A DNA stretch of 10,187 bases, taken from NCBI GenBank assembly GCA_937902565.1, contig CALFMX010000079.1, positions 1-10,187 on the forward strand, given 5' to 3'. This DNA is from an uncultured Spirochaetales bacterium (GTDB lineage: Bacteria > Spirochaetota > Spirochaetia > Sphaerochaetales > Sphaerochaetaceae). This document shows positions 1-6,793 of the stretch, one piece after another (the first letter of the stretch is position 1; every line of letters starts with the position of its first letter). The notes beneath the pieces were generated by a model. It worked only from the letters and a program-made list of their open reading frames with translations, was not told the origin of the DNA and did not search any database. A program made the position numbers and the translations under genes.

Positions 1-712
1 GCTCGACATGGCTGACTTGGTCTCCACCCGCGCTGCCCTGGAAGAGGAGTTCGGGGAGTTTGCCAAGCGGGAGCAGCTGGAGTGGACATGCCATTGGGGG
101 GATTACTCCAATCGGCTCGCCATCATGGTCAGCAAGACCAGCCACTGCCTCTACGACCTCGTCTCACGCCAGCGGGAGGGGGACCTCGATTGCGAGATTC
201 CCCTGATCATCAGCAACCACCCCGACCTGGAGCACATCGCCAACCAGTTCCGCATCCCCTTCTACCACCTGCCCATCACCGCAGAGACGAAGGAGGAGCA
301 GGAGGCGAAGGTACTGGGCCTCTTGAAGCGCTTTGACATCGACCTGGTCGTCATGGCCCGGTACATGCAAATCCTCTCCCCCGCCTTCACCGAGGCGTGG
401 GCCGGCAAGATCATCAACATCCACCACGGCTTCCTGCCCGCCTTCCAGGGGGCCAACCCCTATGGTCAGGCGTATGCGCGGGGCGTGAAGATGATCGGGG
501 CGACCGCCCACTACGCCAGTGACGAGCTCGACCAGGGCCCGATCATCGAGCAGGACGTGGTGCGCGTCAACCATGAGCTCGACCCCAAGGGGCTGAGGGA
601 CGTCGGCAAGGACGTGGAGCGACGCGTGCTCAACCGGGCGGTCCAAGCCCACCTGGAGAGCCGCGTCATCATCCACAAGAACCGGACCATCGTCTTCAGT
701 TCGGGGCAGTAA
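1..712 (+). CDS. purU: Formyltetrahydrofolate deformylase PurU, 3' part (5' end outside window)
   Basis: The enzyme hydrolyses 10-formyltetrahydrofolate to formate and tetrahydrofolate in the cytoplasm. This supplies formate for purine synthesis and balances the one-carbon pool. The visible frame (codons from base 2) is open to the left edge, so the ATG at base 8 is probably internal. Family members are about 280 residues with an N-terminal ACT domain; here only its last stretch precedes the formyltransferase-fold catalytic domain. Counting from the ATG at 8, the hallmark segments are ARYMQILS (117-124), NIHHGFLPAFQGANPY with catalytic N137 and H139, the IGATAHY block, and DELDQGPIIEQD with D175. 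These form the Asn-His-Asp triad of the formyltransferase/deformylase fold. The C-terminal RTIVF ending is typical. The last 17 bases overlap the convergent aminopeptidase gene. PurN-type transformylases share the catalytic core, but the NIHHGFLPAF wording fits PurU better. Confidence 0.95.
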   Translation, partial: LDMADLVSTRAALEEEFGEFAKREQLEWTCHWGDYSNRLAIMVSKTSHCLYDLVSRQREGDLDCEIPLIISNHPDLEHIANQFRIPFYHLPITAETKEEQEAKVLGLLKRFDIDLVVMARYMQILSPAFTEAWAGKIINIHHGFLPAFQGANPYGQAYARGVKMIGATAHYASDELDQGPIIEQDVVRVNHELDPKGLRDVGKDVERRVLNRAVQAHLESRVIIHKNRTIVFSSGQ

Positions 713-1811
713 GGTTCAGGCAGGTGAGGCGGGGGTGGACGAAGACGCCATCCTTGCGCACCAGCTCCCCATCGAAGTACATCTCGCCGCCACCCCACTC
801 GGGGGTCTGGATCTGCACGAGGTCCCAGTGCACGGTGCTGCGGTTGGTGTTGTCACAATCCTCATAGGCGTTGCCCGGCGTGAAGTGGATCGAACCGGCG
901 ATCTTCTCATCAAAGAGGGTGTTGTCCATGGGGTTGTTGATCGCCGGGTTGACCCCGAGGGCGAACTCGCCGATGTAGCGTGCCCCCTCATCGAGATCGA
1001 GGATCGCATTGATCTTCTCATCATCATCGGCGTGTGCCTCGACGATCTTGCCGTCGCGGAAGGTGAACCGCACATCCTTGAAGCAGTGTCCGTTGTAGGT
1101 GGACTCGGTGTTGTACCTGATCGTCCCATTGACTGAATCCTTGATGGGGGCGGTATAGATCTCGCCGTCGGGGATGTTCATCTCCCCGGCACAGGGAATC
1201 CAGCCCATCCCCTTGATGGAGAAGGAGAGGTCGGTGTCCGGGGCAATGATCCGCACCTGGTCCACCTCATCGAGGAAGCGCTTCGCCTCGTCCATCGCCT
1301 CACCCATCGCCTGGTAGTCGACCTCGGTGCAGACCCGGTAGAAGAAATTCTCGAACTCGACCGTCCCCATATTGGCTTGCATCGCCATGACCTCGGTCGG
1401 GTAACGCAGGACCACCCACCGCGTCTTCGTCAGCCGCGTCTCCATGTGCACCGGTGTGGTATAGAGGCGGCTGGCCAGGTTGGCCTGCGCGCCGACGGTG
1501 GCCAGCTCCCGCACATTGGCCACTCCACGGATGCCGATGAATGCATCCATCTGCTCCATGCGGTACTGGTCGACGTGTGCCCACGCCTTGAGACTCGCTT
1601 CGCTTGCCCGCTCGACCATGGCCCGTTCGAGGCGCTGGTTCCAGAGGTTCACGATGGGATAGGCCCCCTTGTCATAGATTGCATTGACCAGGGCCTCCAC
1701 CATCGAGGAGGGGACATCCACTGCGTTGATCAGGCAAGACTCGCCCGCCTTCAACCGTACCGAGTGCTCGACCAAGAGGTTGGCAAGCTTCACTTCTCTT
1801 TCATCAGCCAT
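696..1811 (-). CDS. M29-family aminopeptidase (AmpS/AmpT-like metallopeptidase)
   Basis: A 371-residue cytoplasmic metallo-aminopeptidase predicted to remove N-terminal residues from peptides. The expected two-metal ligand set is visible: E217 (in GEIYTAP), E282 (in YIGEFALG), H309 (in SIHF), Y316, and H328 with D330 (in VHWD). The H-x6-Y and H-x-D spacings match those I recall for the Thermus and Staphylococcus enzymes. After E282 the chain reads GVNP rather than the histidine-bearing version of the loop, like the archaeal-type GTNP subgroup. The ATG at 1809-1811 has an AAGGAG ribosome site at 1820-1825, 8 bases away and inside the last codons of the upstream pseudouridine synthase. The synthase stop TAG abuts this ATG exactly, so the two are very likely co-transcribed and translationally coupled. 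The 3' end runs 17 bases into purU on the opposite strand. Peptide specificity cannot be read from the sequence. Confidence 0.92.
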   Translation of the reverse strand: MADEREVKLANLLVEHSVRLKAGESCLINAVDVPSSMVEALVNAIYDKGAYPIVNLWNQRLERAMVERASEASLKAWAHVDQYRMEQMDAFIGIRGVANVRELATVGAQANLASRLYTTPVHMETRLTKTRWVVLRYPTEVMAMQANMGTVEFENFFYRVCTEVDYQAMGEAMDEAKRFLDEVDQVRIIAPDTDLSFSIKGMGWIPCAGEMNIPDGEIYTAPIKDSVNGTIRYNTESTYNGHCFKDVRFTFRDGKIVEAHADDDEKINAILDLDEGARYIGEFALGVNPAINNPMDNTLFDEKIAGSIHFTPGNAYEDCDNTNRSTVHWDLVQIQTPEWGGGEMYFDGELVRKDGVFVHPRLTCLNLTAPN

Positions 1812-2564
1812 CTATTTGACTCCTTGTCTATCTGCCCATACCTCGATGATCTGTGAGGTATAGGGGTGGGGAAATTCTACTCCGACTGCCCTGAGGGCGA
1901 GGGTATCACCCTCCATCCCGCCATAGGTATCGTCACCATCGATGGGCCAGCCGCTCCAGGCGAGGTGGGCGCGTACCTGGTGGCGGAAGCCGGCGGTGAG
2001 GTTGCAGGTGAAGGAGTGGGCGCCGTCGAGGGTCATCCCGCCATAGAAGACCCGGGTCAGGTACCACGTCGCACTGCTCTTCTCCAGGATGTGGCGGGGG
2101 CTGTCGCTGAGGACCGGCCGCACGGCCCGCCGGTGTTCGCCCCAATGGCGAAAGAGGCTGCCCACGGCTACCTCCCGTCCACCGCAGTGGACCGGGTCCT
2201 CGTAGGGATAAGGGGGAAAGGAGGGATGCATCACGCGCTCGGTGGCCGAGCACCGTGCATGGTACTCCTTGACGAAGAGGCCCGCCTGGGCGGTGGAGAG
2301 GAGGCGCTGGTACGCCTCGTTGCTCCGGGCGATGACCACCAGACCACTGGTGGGGGTATCGAGGCGGTGGGTCATCCCACCCTCCCAGCTGTTGCGCCCG
2401 TTGACGGTGAGGACCTCCGGGAAGGAGGCACCGACCTGGGTGAGCAGGGTCTCTTCGTCGGGGGGGCTATCCTTCAAGGGGACGGTGGGCAGGCCCGCAG
2501 GTTTGTCTACTATCAGAAACGATGGATCCTCGTAGAGCACCATCGCGCGTATCGAATCGTTCAT
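1812..2564 (-). CDS. RluA-family RNA pseudouridine synthase
   Basis: A 250-residue enzyme expected to convert uridine to pseudouridine in rRNA or tRNA. The catalytic aspartate is D69 in the motif HRLDTPTSGL. Other family landmarks are the LIVDKPAGLPTVP strand near residues 17-29, the KEYHA segment near 99-103, and the C-terminal block GFRHQVRAHLAWSGWPIDGD followed by DTYGG (residues 192-216). There is no N-terminal S4 domain, so it is a compact single-domain form. Which U it modifies cannot be inferred. I place the start at the ATG at 2562-2564 because GGAGGTG lies directly before it; a TTG at 2582 is also in frame but would place the ribosome site inside the gene. The stop TAG is immediately followed by the ATG of the aminopeptidase, indicating an operon. 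A frequent alternative product name is 23S rRNA or tRNA pseudouridine synthase; the more general name is safer. Confidence 0.9.
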   Translation of the reverse strand: MNDSIRAMVLYEDPSFLIVDKPAGLPTVPLKDSPPDEETLLTQVGASFPEVLTVNGRNSWEGGMTHRLDTPTSGLVVIARSNEAYQRLLSTAQAGLFVKEYHARCSATERVMHPSFPPYPYEDPVHCGGREVAVGSLFRHWGEHRRAVRPVLSDSPRHILEKSSATWYLTRVFYGGMTLDGAHSFTCNLTAGFRHQVRAHLAWSGWPIDGDDTYGGMEGDTLALRAVGVEFPHPYTSQIIEVWADRQGVK

Positions 2565-2572
2565 ACACCTCC

Positions 2573-2601
2573 AATATACCAAAGATCGGCCGGTAATGCA
2601 C
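2573..2601 (-). promoter_or_regulatory. Predicted sigma-70-type promoter of pseudouridine synthase/aminopeptidase operon
   Basis: Read on the minus strand, GTGCAT (2596-2601) and TATATT (2573-2578) are separated by 17 bases. A start at the usual distance would fall near 2566, giving a leader of about 2 bases before the ATG at 2564. In that case GGAGGTG would lie mostly upstream of the transcript, so either the transcript is near-leaderless or another promoter further upstream is used. Confidence 0.4.
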
Positions 2602-2661
2602 CACTGGAAACATCATTTCATGCAATCAACAAAATTACACCGAAAAGAGCCTGTTCTGGTG

Positions 2662-2667
2662 TATACT
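2662..2667 (+). promoter_or_regulatory. Predicted -10 box of CBS/DRTGG/PHP operon
   Basis: TATACT ends six bases before the chosen ATG at 2674, so a start seven bases past the box falls on the A of that ATG. No Shine-Dalgarno sequence precedes the ATG, which agrees with a leaderless message. There is no convincing TTGACA-like box 16-18 bases upstream, so an activator or another sigma factor may be involved. Confidence 0.4.
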
Positions 2668-2673
2668 GCACTC

Positions 2674-3600
2674 ATGCAAGAGATACCCATCAACACCGTC
2701 ACCAGTGCCAACGTCGTGTTGGAACTCATCTACCGCCTGAAGATCAAGGATGTGATGACGACAAACCTGATAACGGCAACCAAGGAGACGACACTTCGCG
2801 AAATCCAGCAGATCATGCGCCAAGAGAAGATAACCGGCCTGCCGATCGTGATGGGCAAGCGCCTCATCGGCCTGGTGAGCATGGATGATATCATCCAGGC
2901 GCTGGACAAGGGGTACATCGAGGAGAAGGCACAAGACCATATGAGCCGCAACCTCATCATCCTCGAGGATGACATGCCCATCAGCTTTGCCATCAACTAC
3001 TTCGATCGCTACCGCTACCACCGCTTCCCGGTCCTGAACAAGGACAAGGAGCTGGTGGGCATGATCACCAACCGTGACATCACCGCCACCCTCCTCATCG
3101 AGATCAACCGTGAGGTCGAGGAGCTGGAGCGGCGCACACGCCGGGTCGAGGGCGGGATCCTCAGCAATGAGTTGTTCACCTACTACATCATGAAGAATGA
3201 CTTCGAGAATGCCGGCCACGCCTCCACCGAGATCAAGAAGCGGCTCAAGAGCGCATCGATCGCCCCGCAGATTGTCCGCCGGGCGGCGATCGCCAGCTAT
3301 GAGCTGGAGATGAACATGGTCGTCCACTCCGACGGGGGGCAGCTCATCGCCGAGTACAGCAGCGACCGGCTGACCATCACGGCACGGGATAGCGGGCCGG
3401 GCATCGAAGATGTCGAGGCTGCCCTCGAGGCGGGGTACTCCACCGCCAGTGAGTGGATCCGGAGCCTCGGTTTTGGGGCGGGCATGGGCCTGCCCAATGT
3501 CCAATCAGTCGCTGATGACTTTACCATAAGCAGCTCGCCGGAGGGGACGACCGTCGAGGTCTCCATCAACCTGGGAGCCAAAGAGGAGCAAAACGAATGA
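2674..3600 (+). CDS. Tandem CBS-domain protein with C-terminal serine-kinase/anti-sigma-type ATPase domain
   Basis: A 308-residue cytoplasmic signalling protein. Two CBS domains (about residues 24-78 with KIKDVMTTNLITATKETTL, and 86-142 ending in VGMITNRDIT) form a pair that usually binds adenine nucleotides. A charged, probably coiled-coil helix (143-159) leads to a GHKL ATPase domain (about 165-300). That domain has an N-box helix with E210 and N214, the G1 loop DSGPGI (239-244) and the glycine-rich GFGAGMGLPN (266-275), as in RsbW/RsbT-type kinases. No phospho-accepting histidine region is visible. The frame stays open upstream to an ATG at 2596, but the family-like sequence begins at MQEIPINTV, so ATG 2674 is chosen; it has no ribosome site and a -10 box just ahead. 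The stop overlaps the next start (ATGA). Related proteins sit in hydrogenase operons of clostridia and Thermotogales, suggesting redox or energy sensing; this role is inferred. Confidence 0.85.
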   Translation: MQEIPINTVTSANVVLELIYRLKIKDVMTTNLITATKETTLREIQQIMRQEKITGLPIVMGKRLIGLVSMDDIIQALDKGYIEEKAQDHMSRNLIILEDDMPISFAINYFDRYRYHRFPVLNKDKELVGMITNRDITATLLIEINREVEELERRTRRVEGGILSNELFTYYIMKNDFENAGHASTEIKKRLKSASIAPQIVRRAAIASYELEMNMVVHSDGGQLIAEYSSDRLTITARDSGPGIEDVEAALEAGYSTASEWIRSLGFGAGMGLPNVQSVADDFTISSSPEGTTVEVSINLGAKEEQNE

Positions 3601-3923
3601 ATGTTGAAGAGTTGGCAGCAGTCAAGGAGTTCGAGACAGTCTACATCGCCGACAAGGAGGCTGAGATTCGCGATGGCTACTGCGGCGATCTGCTCAGCGA
3701 TGTCATGGCCAATGCACCGGCATCGAGTGTGTTGATGACCATCCAGGCCCATAAGAACACCATCGCCGTCGCCTCATTGGTCGGCATCACCGCTCTCGTG
3801 ATCTGCAATGGGCGCTCCATCGCCCCCGATATGCTCGAAGCGGCCCAGGAGGAGGAGATCTCGCTCTTCACCACCGACCTGACCCACTTTGAAGCCGCGG
3901 CGAAGGTGCTTGCGCTGCTGTGA
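3597..3923 (+). CDS. Small DRTGG-domain protein
   Basis: A 108-residue protein made of a single DRTGG-type domain, the fold also found as a middle domain in some phosphotransacetylases and in CBS-containing pyrophosphatases. Typical stretches are DGYCGDLLSDVMANA (26-40), SVLMTIQAHKNTIAVASL (44-61) and the closing LFTTDLTHFEAAAKVLALL region. The literal DRTGG tetrad is not conserved, which is common in stand-alone members. The ATG at 3597 overlaps the TGA of the CBS/ATPase gene, and GAGGAG lies about 8 bases upstream, so the two are translated together. Its biochemical function is not established; the domain is thought to be a ligand-sensing regulatory module. In this operon it probably acts with the CBS/ATPase and PHP proteins, as the same trio recurs near NADH-linked iron hydrogenase genes in other anaerobes. 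Confidence 0.82.
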   Translation: MNVEELAAVKEFETVYIADKEAEIRDGYCGDLLSDVMANAPASSVLMTIQAHKNTIAVASLVGITALVICNGRSIAPDMLEAAQEEEISLFTTDLTHFEAAAKVLALL

Positions 3924-3930
3924 ACGTGTG

Positions 3931-4623
3931 ATGCAGGTACGCATTGACCTCCACAACCACAGCTGCCTCTCCCCCTGTGCAAACGACGACCTCCTCCCCT
4001 CGCTGCTCGCCTTTGAGGCGATGGAGCAGGGGATCGAGATCCTCGCCCTGACCGACCATAATGCGACAGAGAACCTCCGCACCTTTGGACAAGCGTGCGA
4101 GGTCTGCTCGATCATGCCGGTCTTTGGCATGGAGGTGAACACCATCGAGGAGGTCCACCTCCTCGTCCTCTTCGAAGCGGTTGACCCAGCCATTGAGTTC
4201 GGGGCGTGGATCCAATCCACCCTACCCCCGCTCCCCAACAGGGCTGACCGCTTCGGGCACCAGATCATCTGTGATGGGCTGGGTACCACCGTCGAGGAGT
4301 TCCCCCTGCTGCTCGCCACGGCAAGCAGCCTCAGCTTCGATGAGGTGGTCCTCCGTGGCCTCGAGGCGGGGGCCCTGGTCATCCCCGCCCATATCGACCG
4401 TCCCTCCTCCTCCGTATTGGCCAACCTGGGCTTTCTGCCCGACCTCCCCTACACTGCCCTCGAGATGCTCAGGCCCACCGAGCAGAAGTGGACGGTCATC
4501 ACTGCAAGTGATGCCCACTCCCTGGGGGAAGTGGGCACTCGCAGTTGCACGATCGAATTGGATGAGGTCAGCTGGGAGGCGCTGAAGAGGGGCCTCTCTG
4601 ACCAACGGAACGTGCGCTTCTAG
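3931..4623 (+). CDS. PHP-domain metal-dependent phosphoesterase
   Basis: A 230-residue protein of the polymerase-and-histidinol-phosphatase fold, which uses a two- or three-metal centre to hydrolyse phosphate esters. Nearly all expected ligands are present: H8 and H10 (DLHNH), D42 and H43 (TDHN), E68 (GMEVN), H76 (EEVHLL), H154 (PAHIDRP), and D194 with H196 (SDAH). The substrate is unknown; relatives of this size cleave small molecules such as AMP-type nucleotides or oligoribonucleotides, but I cannot choose. I start at ATG 3931, seven bases after the DRTGG stop, because the motif-bearing sequence begins there. An in-frame ATG at 3889 would add a basic, Cys-rich leader lying inside the DRTGG gene. 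No strong ribosome site is seen, consistent with translational coupling. The stop TAG shares CTAG (4620-4623) with the stop of the convergent Bax-inhibitor gene. It is the last gene of the operon. Confidence 0.87.
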   Translation: MQVRIDLHNHSCLSPCANDDLLPSLLAFEAMEQGIEILALTDHNATENLRTFGQACEVCSIMPVFGMEVNTIEEVHLLVLFEAVDPAIEFGAWIQSTLPPLPNRADRFGHQIICDGLGTTVEEFPLLLATASSLSFDEVVLRGLEAGALVIPAHIDRPSSSVLANLGFLPDLPYTALEMLRPTEQKWTVITASDAHSLGEVGTRSCTIELDEVSWEALKRGLSDQRNVRF

Positions 4624-5330
4624 CGGTCGTTTGATCGGCCGAAGATCCTCAACACGTAGAGGAAGATGTTGATGAAATCCAGATAGAGGGTCAACGCACC
4701 GATGATGGAGAGCTTGGTGAAGGTCTCCTCGTCGATCTGTGTGCCGTAGTGGCGGTTCATCTCAACGATCTTCTTGGTATCCCAGGCAGTGAGGCCGAGG
4801 AAGATGAAGACGCCGACGACGCTGATGATGTAGTCGATGGCAGGGCTCTTGAAGAGCATGTTGACGACCATCGCGATGATGAGACCCCACAAGCCCATGC
4901 CGGCGTAGGCGCCGATCCGGTTGAGGTCGCGGTCGGTGGTCATCGCGTAGATGCTCATCGAGGCGAACATCAGGGCACTGACGATGAATGCCTTGCTCAC
5001 CACCGCACCGGCATAGACGATGAGGATTGAACTGAGCATGACCCCGTTGAGGGCCGAGTAGGCCAAAAAGGCCCCGATGGCACTGCTCTGGCTCATCCGC
5101 TCGATATGGGAAGAGAGGTAGAAGACCAGGGCAAACTGGCCGACGATGATCAGGATCAGGCCGAATGCATTGCCCATCAGGGCATAGAGCAGCGTCGGGC
5201 TGCTTGCAACGACATAGGCGATGAGGGCGGTCAGGGCAAGGCCTGCGCTCATCCAGAGGTAGACGTTCTTGAGGATGGTGCGCTCCCGCGCCTGGACGTT
5301 CTGCAGGATTGAGTTATTCTGTTGATTCAT
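4620..5330 (-). CDS. Bax inhibitor-1/YccA-family integral membrane protein
   Basis: A 236-residue inner-membrane protein with about seven hydrophobic segments, the size and layout of bacterial Bax-inhibitor-1 relatives such as YccA and YetJ. Family signatures are AWDTKKI around D184 and ALTLYLDFINIFLYVLRIFG around D218 near the C-terminus. These two aspartates correspond to the pair that gates pH-dependent calcium leak in the Bacillus homologue. The N-terminus (about 20 residues) is polar and Gln/Asn-rich, as is usual. Family members are linked to calcium leak or to modulation of FtsH proteolysis; neither role can be confirmed here. The ATG at 5328-5330 is preceded by GGAGG with 6 bases spacing, a strong ribosome site. 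The gene lies 53 bp downstream of the MATE gene in the same direction, so read-through is possible, but a weak separate -10 is also present. Confidence 0.92.
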   Translation of the reverse strand: MNQQNNSILQNVQARERTILKNVYLWMSAGLALTALIAYVVASSPTLLYALMGNAFGLILIIVGQFALVFYLSSHIERMSQSSAIGAFLAYSALNGVMLSSILIVYAGAVVSKAFIVSALMFASMSIYAMTTDRDLNRIGAYAGMGLWGLIIAMVVNMLFKSPAIDYIISVVGVFIFLGLTAWDTKKIVEMNRHYGTQIDEETFTKLSIIGALTLYLDFINIFLYVLRIFGRSNDR

Positions 5331-5347
5331 AGTGAGCCTCCGTAGCT

Positions 5348-5376
5348 ATCATATACTATGGGTCGTAAATAATTGA
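5348..5376 (-). promoter_or_regulatory. Possible promoter of Bax-inhibitor family gene
   Basis: On the minus strand TATGAT (5348-5353) lies 17 bases after TCAATT (5371-5376), a poor -35. A start seven bases on would be at about 5341, at the first base of the GGAGG ribosome site, giving a leader of about 11 bases. CATAGT (5355-5360) is an overlapping alternative -10. Between this gene and the MATE stop there is no hairpin with a T-run. Confidence 0.3.
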
Positions 5377-5383
5377 GGGGTCG

Positions 5384-6736
5384 TCAAGGACAACGTGCCC
5401 ACTTTCCCTCCCTGAACCATAGAAGGCGTATGAAACACTCCACCCCATCCCCGAGCAGGAAGGCAGCCCAAAGCCAGGAGAGGGGCAGTTTGAAGAGCAG
5501 GGTGACGACCAGTGCATAGGGCAGCTGGACTAGATAGCCGCTTATCAGGAAGGAGTAGAGGACCGGGCGCACATAGCCCGACCCATAGAAGGCGGCTCCC
5601 AGCCCCCCGTTTATGGCCAGGGGGATGAGGCAGAGGGCGTAGACGCGCACCAGCAGCACCGCCTCGCTGCCAACCGCCCCCGCCCCTGAGAGGAACAGGC
5701 TGAGCACCTGGGAGGGGAAGAGCATGAGGATGGCGATCAGGGGAATGGAGAAGATGATCCCGTTGGCTGCCGAGAGGAGGCAGATGCTCCTCGCCACCTC
5801 AATCTGCTGCGACCCGAGGCGTTGGCCGACGAGGATTCCGCTGCCCATCGCCAGCCCCCCGCTCGGCATCCCGGCGAATTGGTAGATCCGGCTCGCCACC
5901 CCGGCAGCGGCGATGGCCATGGTGCCGTAGACGGCGACGAGACGCAGGAAGATGAAGCTGACAATGCTCTTGAGCAGCATGTTCAGCCCGCTGGGCAGAC
6001 CGATGGCCAGCAGCTTCTTATCGAGCTCCCGATCGAGGTGGAAGATCCCCTTGAGGTGGATGGTCAGCGGCGCCTTGCCGCTGAGGAGGTAGAGGAAGCC
6101 CACGGCAAATGCCACCAGGTAGGAGATGCCGGTTGCAAGGGCGGCACCCGCCATCCCCCACCCCAACCCCCTGATGGAGGTGAGCGGGAGCGTATCGAAC
6201 ATGAAGAGGGGGTCGAGGACCACGTTGAGGAGGGCGGTGATGAGCAGGAGATACATCGGTGTCTTCGCATCACCGACCGACCGCAGGATGGTGTTGACCG
6301 TGTAGGAGGAGAAGAAGATCGGCACAAAGAGGGTGCGTATATAGCCGTACTGCAGGCCGTAGGCGAGCACCGTGGTATCGGATGAGAAGATCCTGAACAG
6401 AAGCGGCATGGTTGCGATGAGAAGGAGGGCCCCCAGGGTGCCCAGCAACGCTTTGAAGACGAAGGTCTGCTCCGCGATGCGGCGGGTGCGCTCCCGCTCC
6501 CCAGACCCCCAACTGCGGCTGAGCAGGCTCACCGAGCTGGTCCCGACTATCTCGTTGAGGATCTCCAAGGCCCAGAAGAGGGCGAGGTAGATGGTCACGG
6601 CGGCCACCGCCTCCCCTCCGATCATGCCGATGTAGAACATGTCGACGATGTCATAGAGCGAGGTGAAGAGCATACCGTACATCGTCGGCATGCTGATACG
6701 CCTGATCTCCTTGTTGAGTGTGCTCTGTGACCCCAT
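5384..6736 (-). CDS. MATE-family multidrug/cation efflux transporter
   Basis: A 450-residue membrane protein of the usual MATE length with about 12 hydrophobic segments in two homologous halves. It is predicted to export cationic compounds in exchange for sodium or protons. Landmarks of the first half are the opening helix with DIVDMFYIG (29-37), the loop RSVGDAKTPM (152-161), NVVLDPLFMF (171-180) and GMAGAALATG (194-203). The second half has GQRLGS (304-309) and AAFYGSGYVRPVL (381-393). Substrate and coupling ion cannot be deduced. The ATG at 6734-6736 has no ribosome site but lies exactly where transcription is predicted to start from a good promoter, so it looks leaderless. It is transcribed divergently from the lipoprotein/RarA pair and toward the Bax-inhibitor gene. 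The C-terminus is short and basic. Confidence 0.93.
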   Translation of the reverse strand: MGSQSTLNKEIRRISMPTMYGMLFTSLYDIVDMFYIGMIGGEAVAAVTIYLALFWALEILNEIVGTSSVSLLSRSWGSGERERTRRIAEQTFVFKALLGTLGALLLIATMPLLFRIFSSDTTVLAYGLQYGYIRTLFVPIFFSSYTVNTILRSVGDAKTPMYLLLITALLNVVLDPLFMFDTLPLTSIRGLGWGMAGAALATGISYLVAFAVGFLYLLSGKAPLTIHLKGIFHLDRELDKKLLAIGLPSGLNMLLKSIVSFIFLRLVAVYGTMAIAAAGVASRIYQFAGMPSGGLAMGSGILVGQRLGSQQIEVARSICLLSAANGIIFSIPLIAILMLFPSQVLSLFLSGAGAVGSEAVLLVRVYALCLIPLAINGGLGAAFYGSGYVRPVLYSFLISGYLVQLPYALVVTLLFKLPLSWLWAAFLLGDGVECFIRLLWFREGKWARCP

Positions 6737-6742
6737 GCGACG

Positions 6743-6771
6743 ATTGTACGGAGAGTGACCCTGCTATGCAA
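6743..6771 (-). promoter_or_regulatory. Sigma-70-type promoter of MATE transporter gene
   Basis: Read on the minus strand, TTGCAT (6766-6771) and TACAAT (6743-6748) are separated by exactly 17 bases. The +1 position falls on 6736, the A of the MATE start codon, predicting a leaderless transcript. It is one of the best protein-gene promoter matches in the window. Confidence 0.6.
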
Positions 6772-6787
6772 GTGAGGGGAGCGATGG

Positions 6788-6793
6788 TATAGT
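6788..6793 (+). promoter_or_regulatory. Possible -10 box of lipoprotein/rarA operon
   Basis: TATAGT ends seven bases before the ATG at 6801, so transcription would begin within about one base of the start codon. No good -35 is seen at 16-18 bases. The box lies upstream of and back-to-back with the MATE promoter, so polymerase binding at one may hinder the other. Confidence 0.35.

Larger units (their letters stand above)
2565..2673. promoter_or_regulatory. Divergent intergenic region between pseudouridine synthase and CBS/ATPase operons
   Basis: This 109-bp region is more AT-rich than the flanking genes and must carry promoters for both directions. On the minus strand TATATT (2573-2578) lies 17 bases from GTGCAT (2596-2601), ending 8 bases before the synthase ATG. 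On the plus strand TATACT (2662-2667) ends 6 bases before the CBS gene ATG, with no good -35 at standard spacing. A short palindrome CGGCCG (2587-2592) and a repeated ATGCA (2596-2600, 2620-2624) are present but too small to name an operator. Confidence 0.5.

Noticed and set aside
2565..2582. TTG start for the pseudouridine synthase at 2582
   Set aside because: It would place the GGAGGTG ribosome site and -10 box inside the gene; the ATG at 2564 directly follows that site.
2596..2673. Upstream in-frame ATG giving a 26-residue extension to the CBS protein
   Set aside because: The extension has no family resemblance and overlaps the predicted promoter.
1866..2888. A 340-codon plus-strand open frame across the pseudouridine synthase and into the CBS gene
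   Set aside because: It spans the divergent promoter region and two genuine genes in other frames and shows no domain.
2635..3504. A 289-codon minus-strand open frame opposite the CBS/ATPase gene
   Set aside because: Its composition mirrors the sense gene and has no motif or ribosome site; the sense frame has clear CBS and ATPase motifs.
3889..3930. Earlier ATG for the PHP protein
   Set aside because: It adds a basic Cys/Arg-rich leader lying within the DRTGG gene; the PHP fold begins right after ATG 3931.
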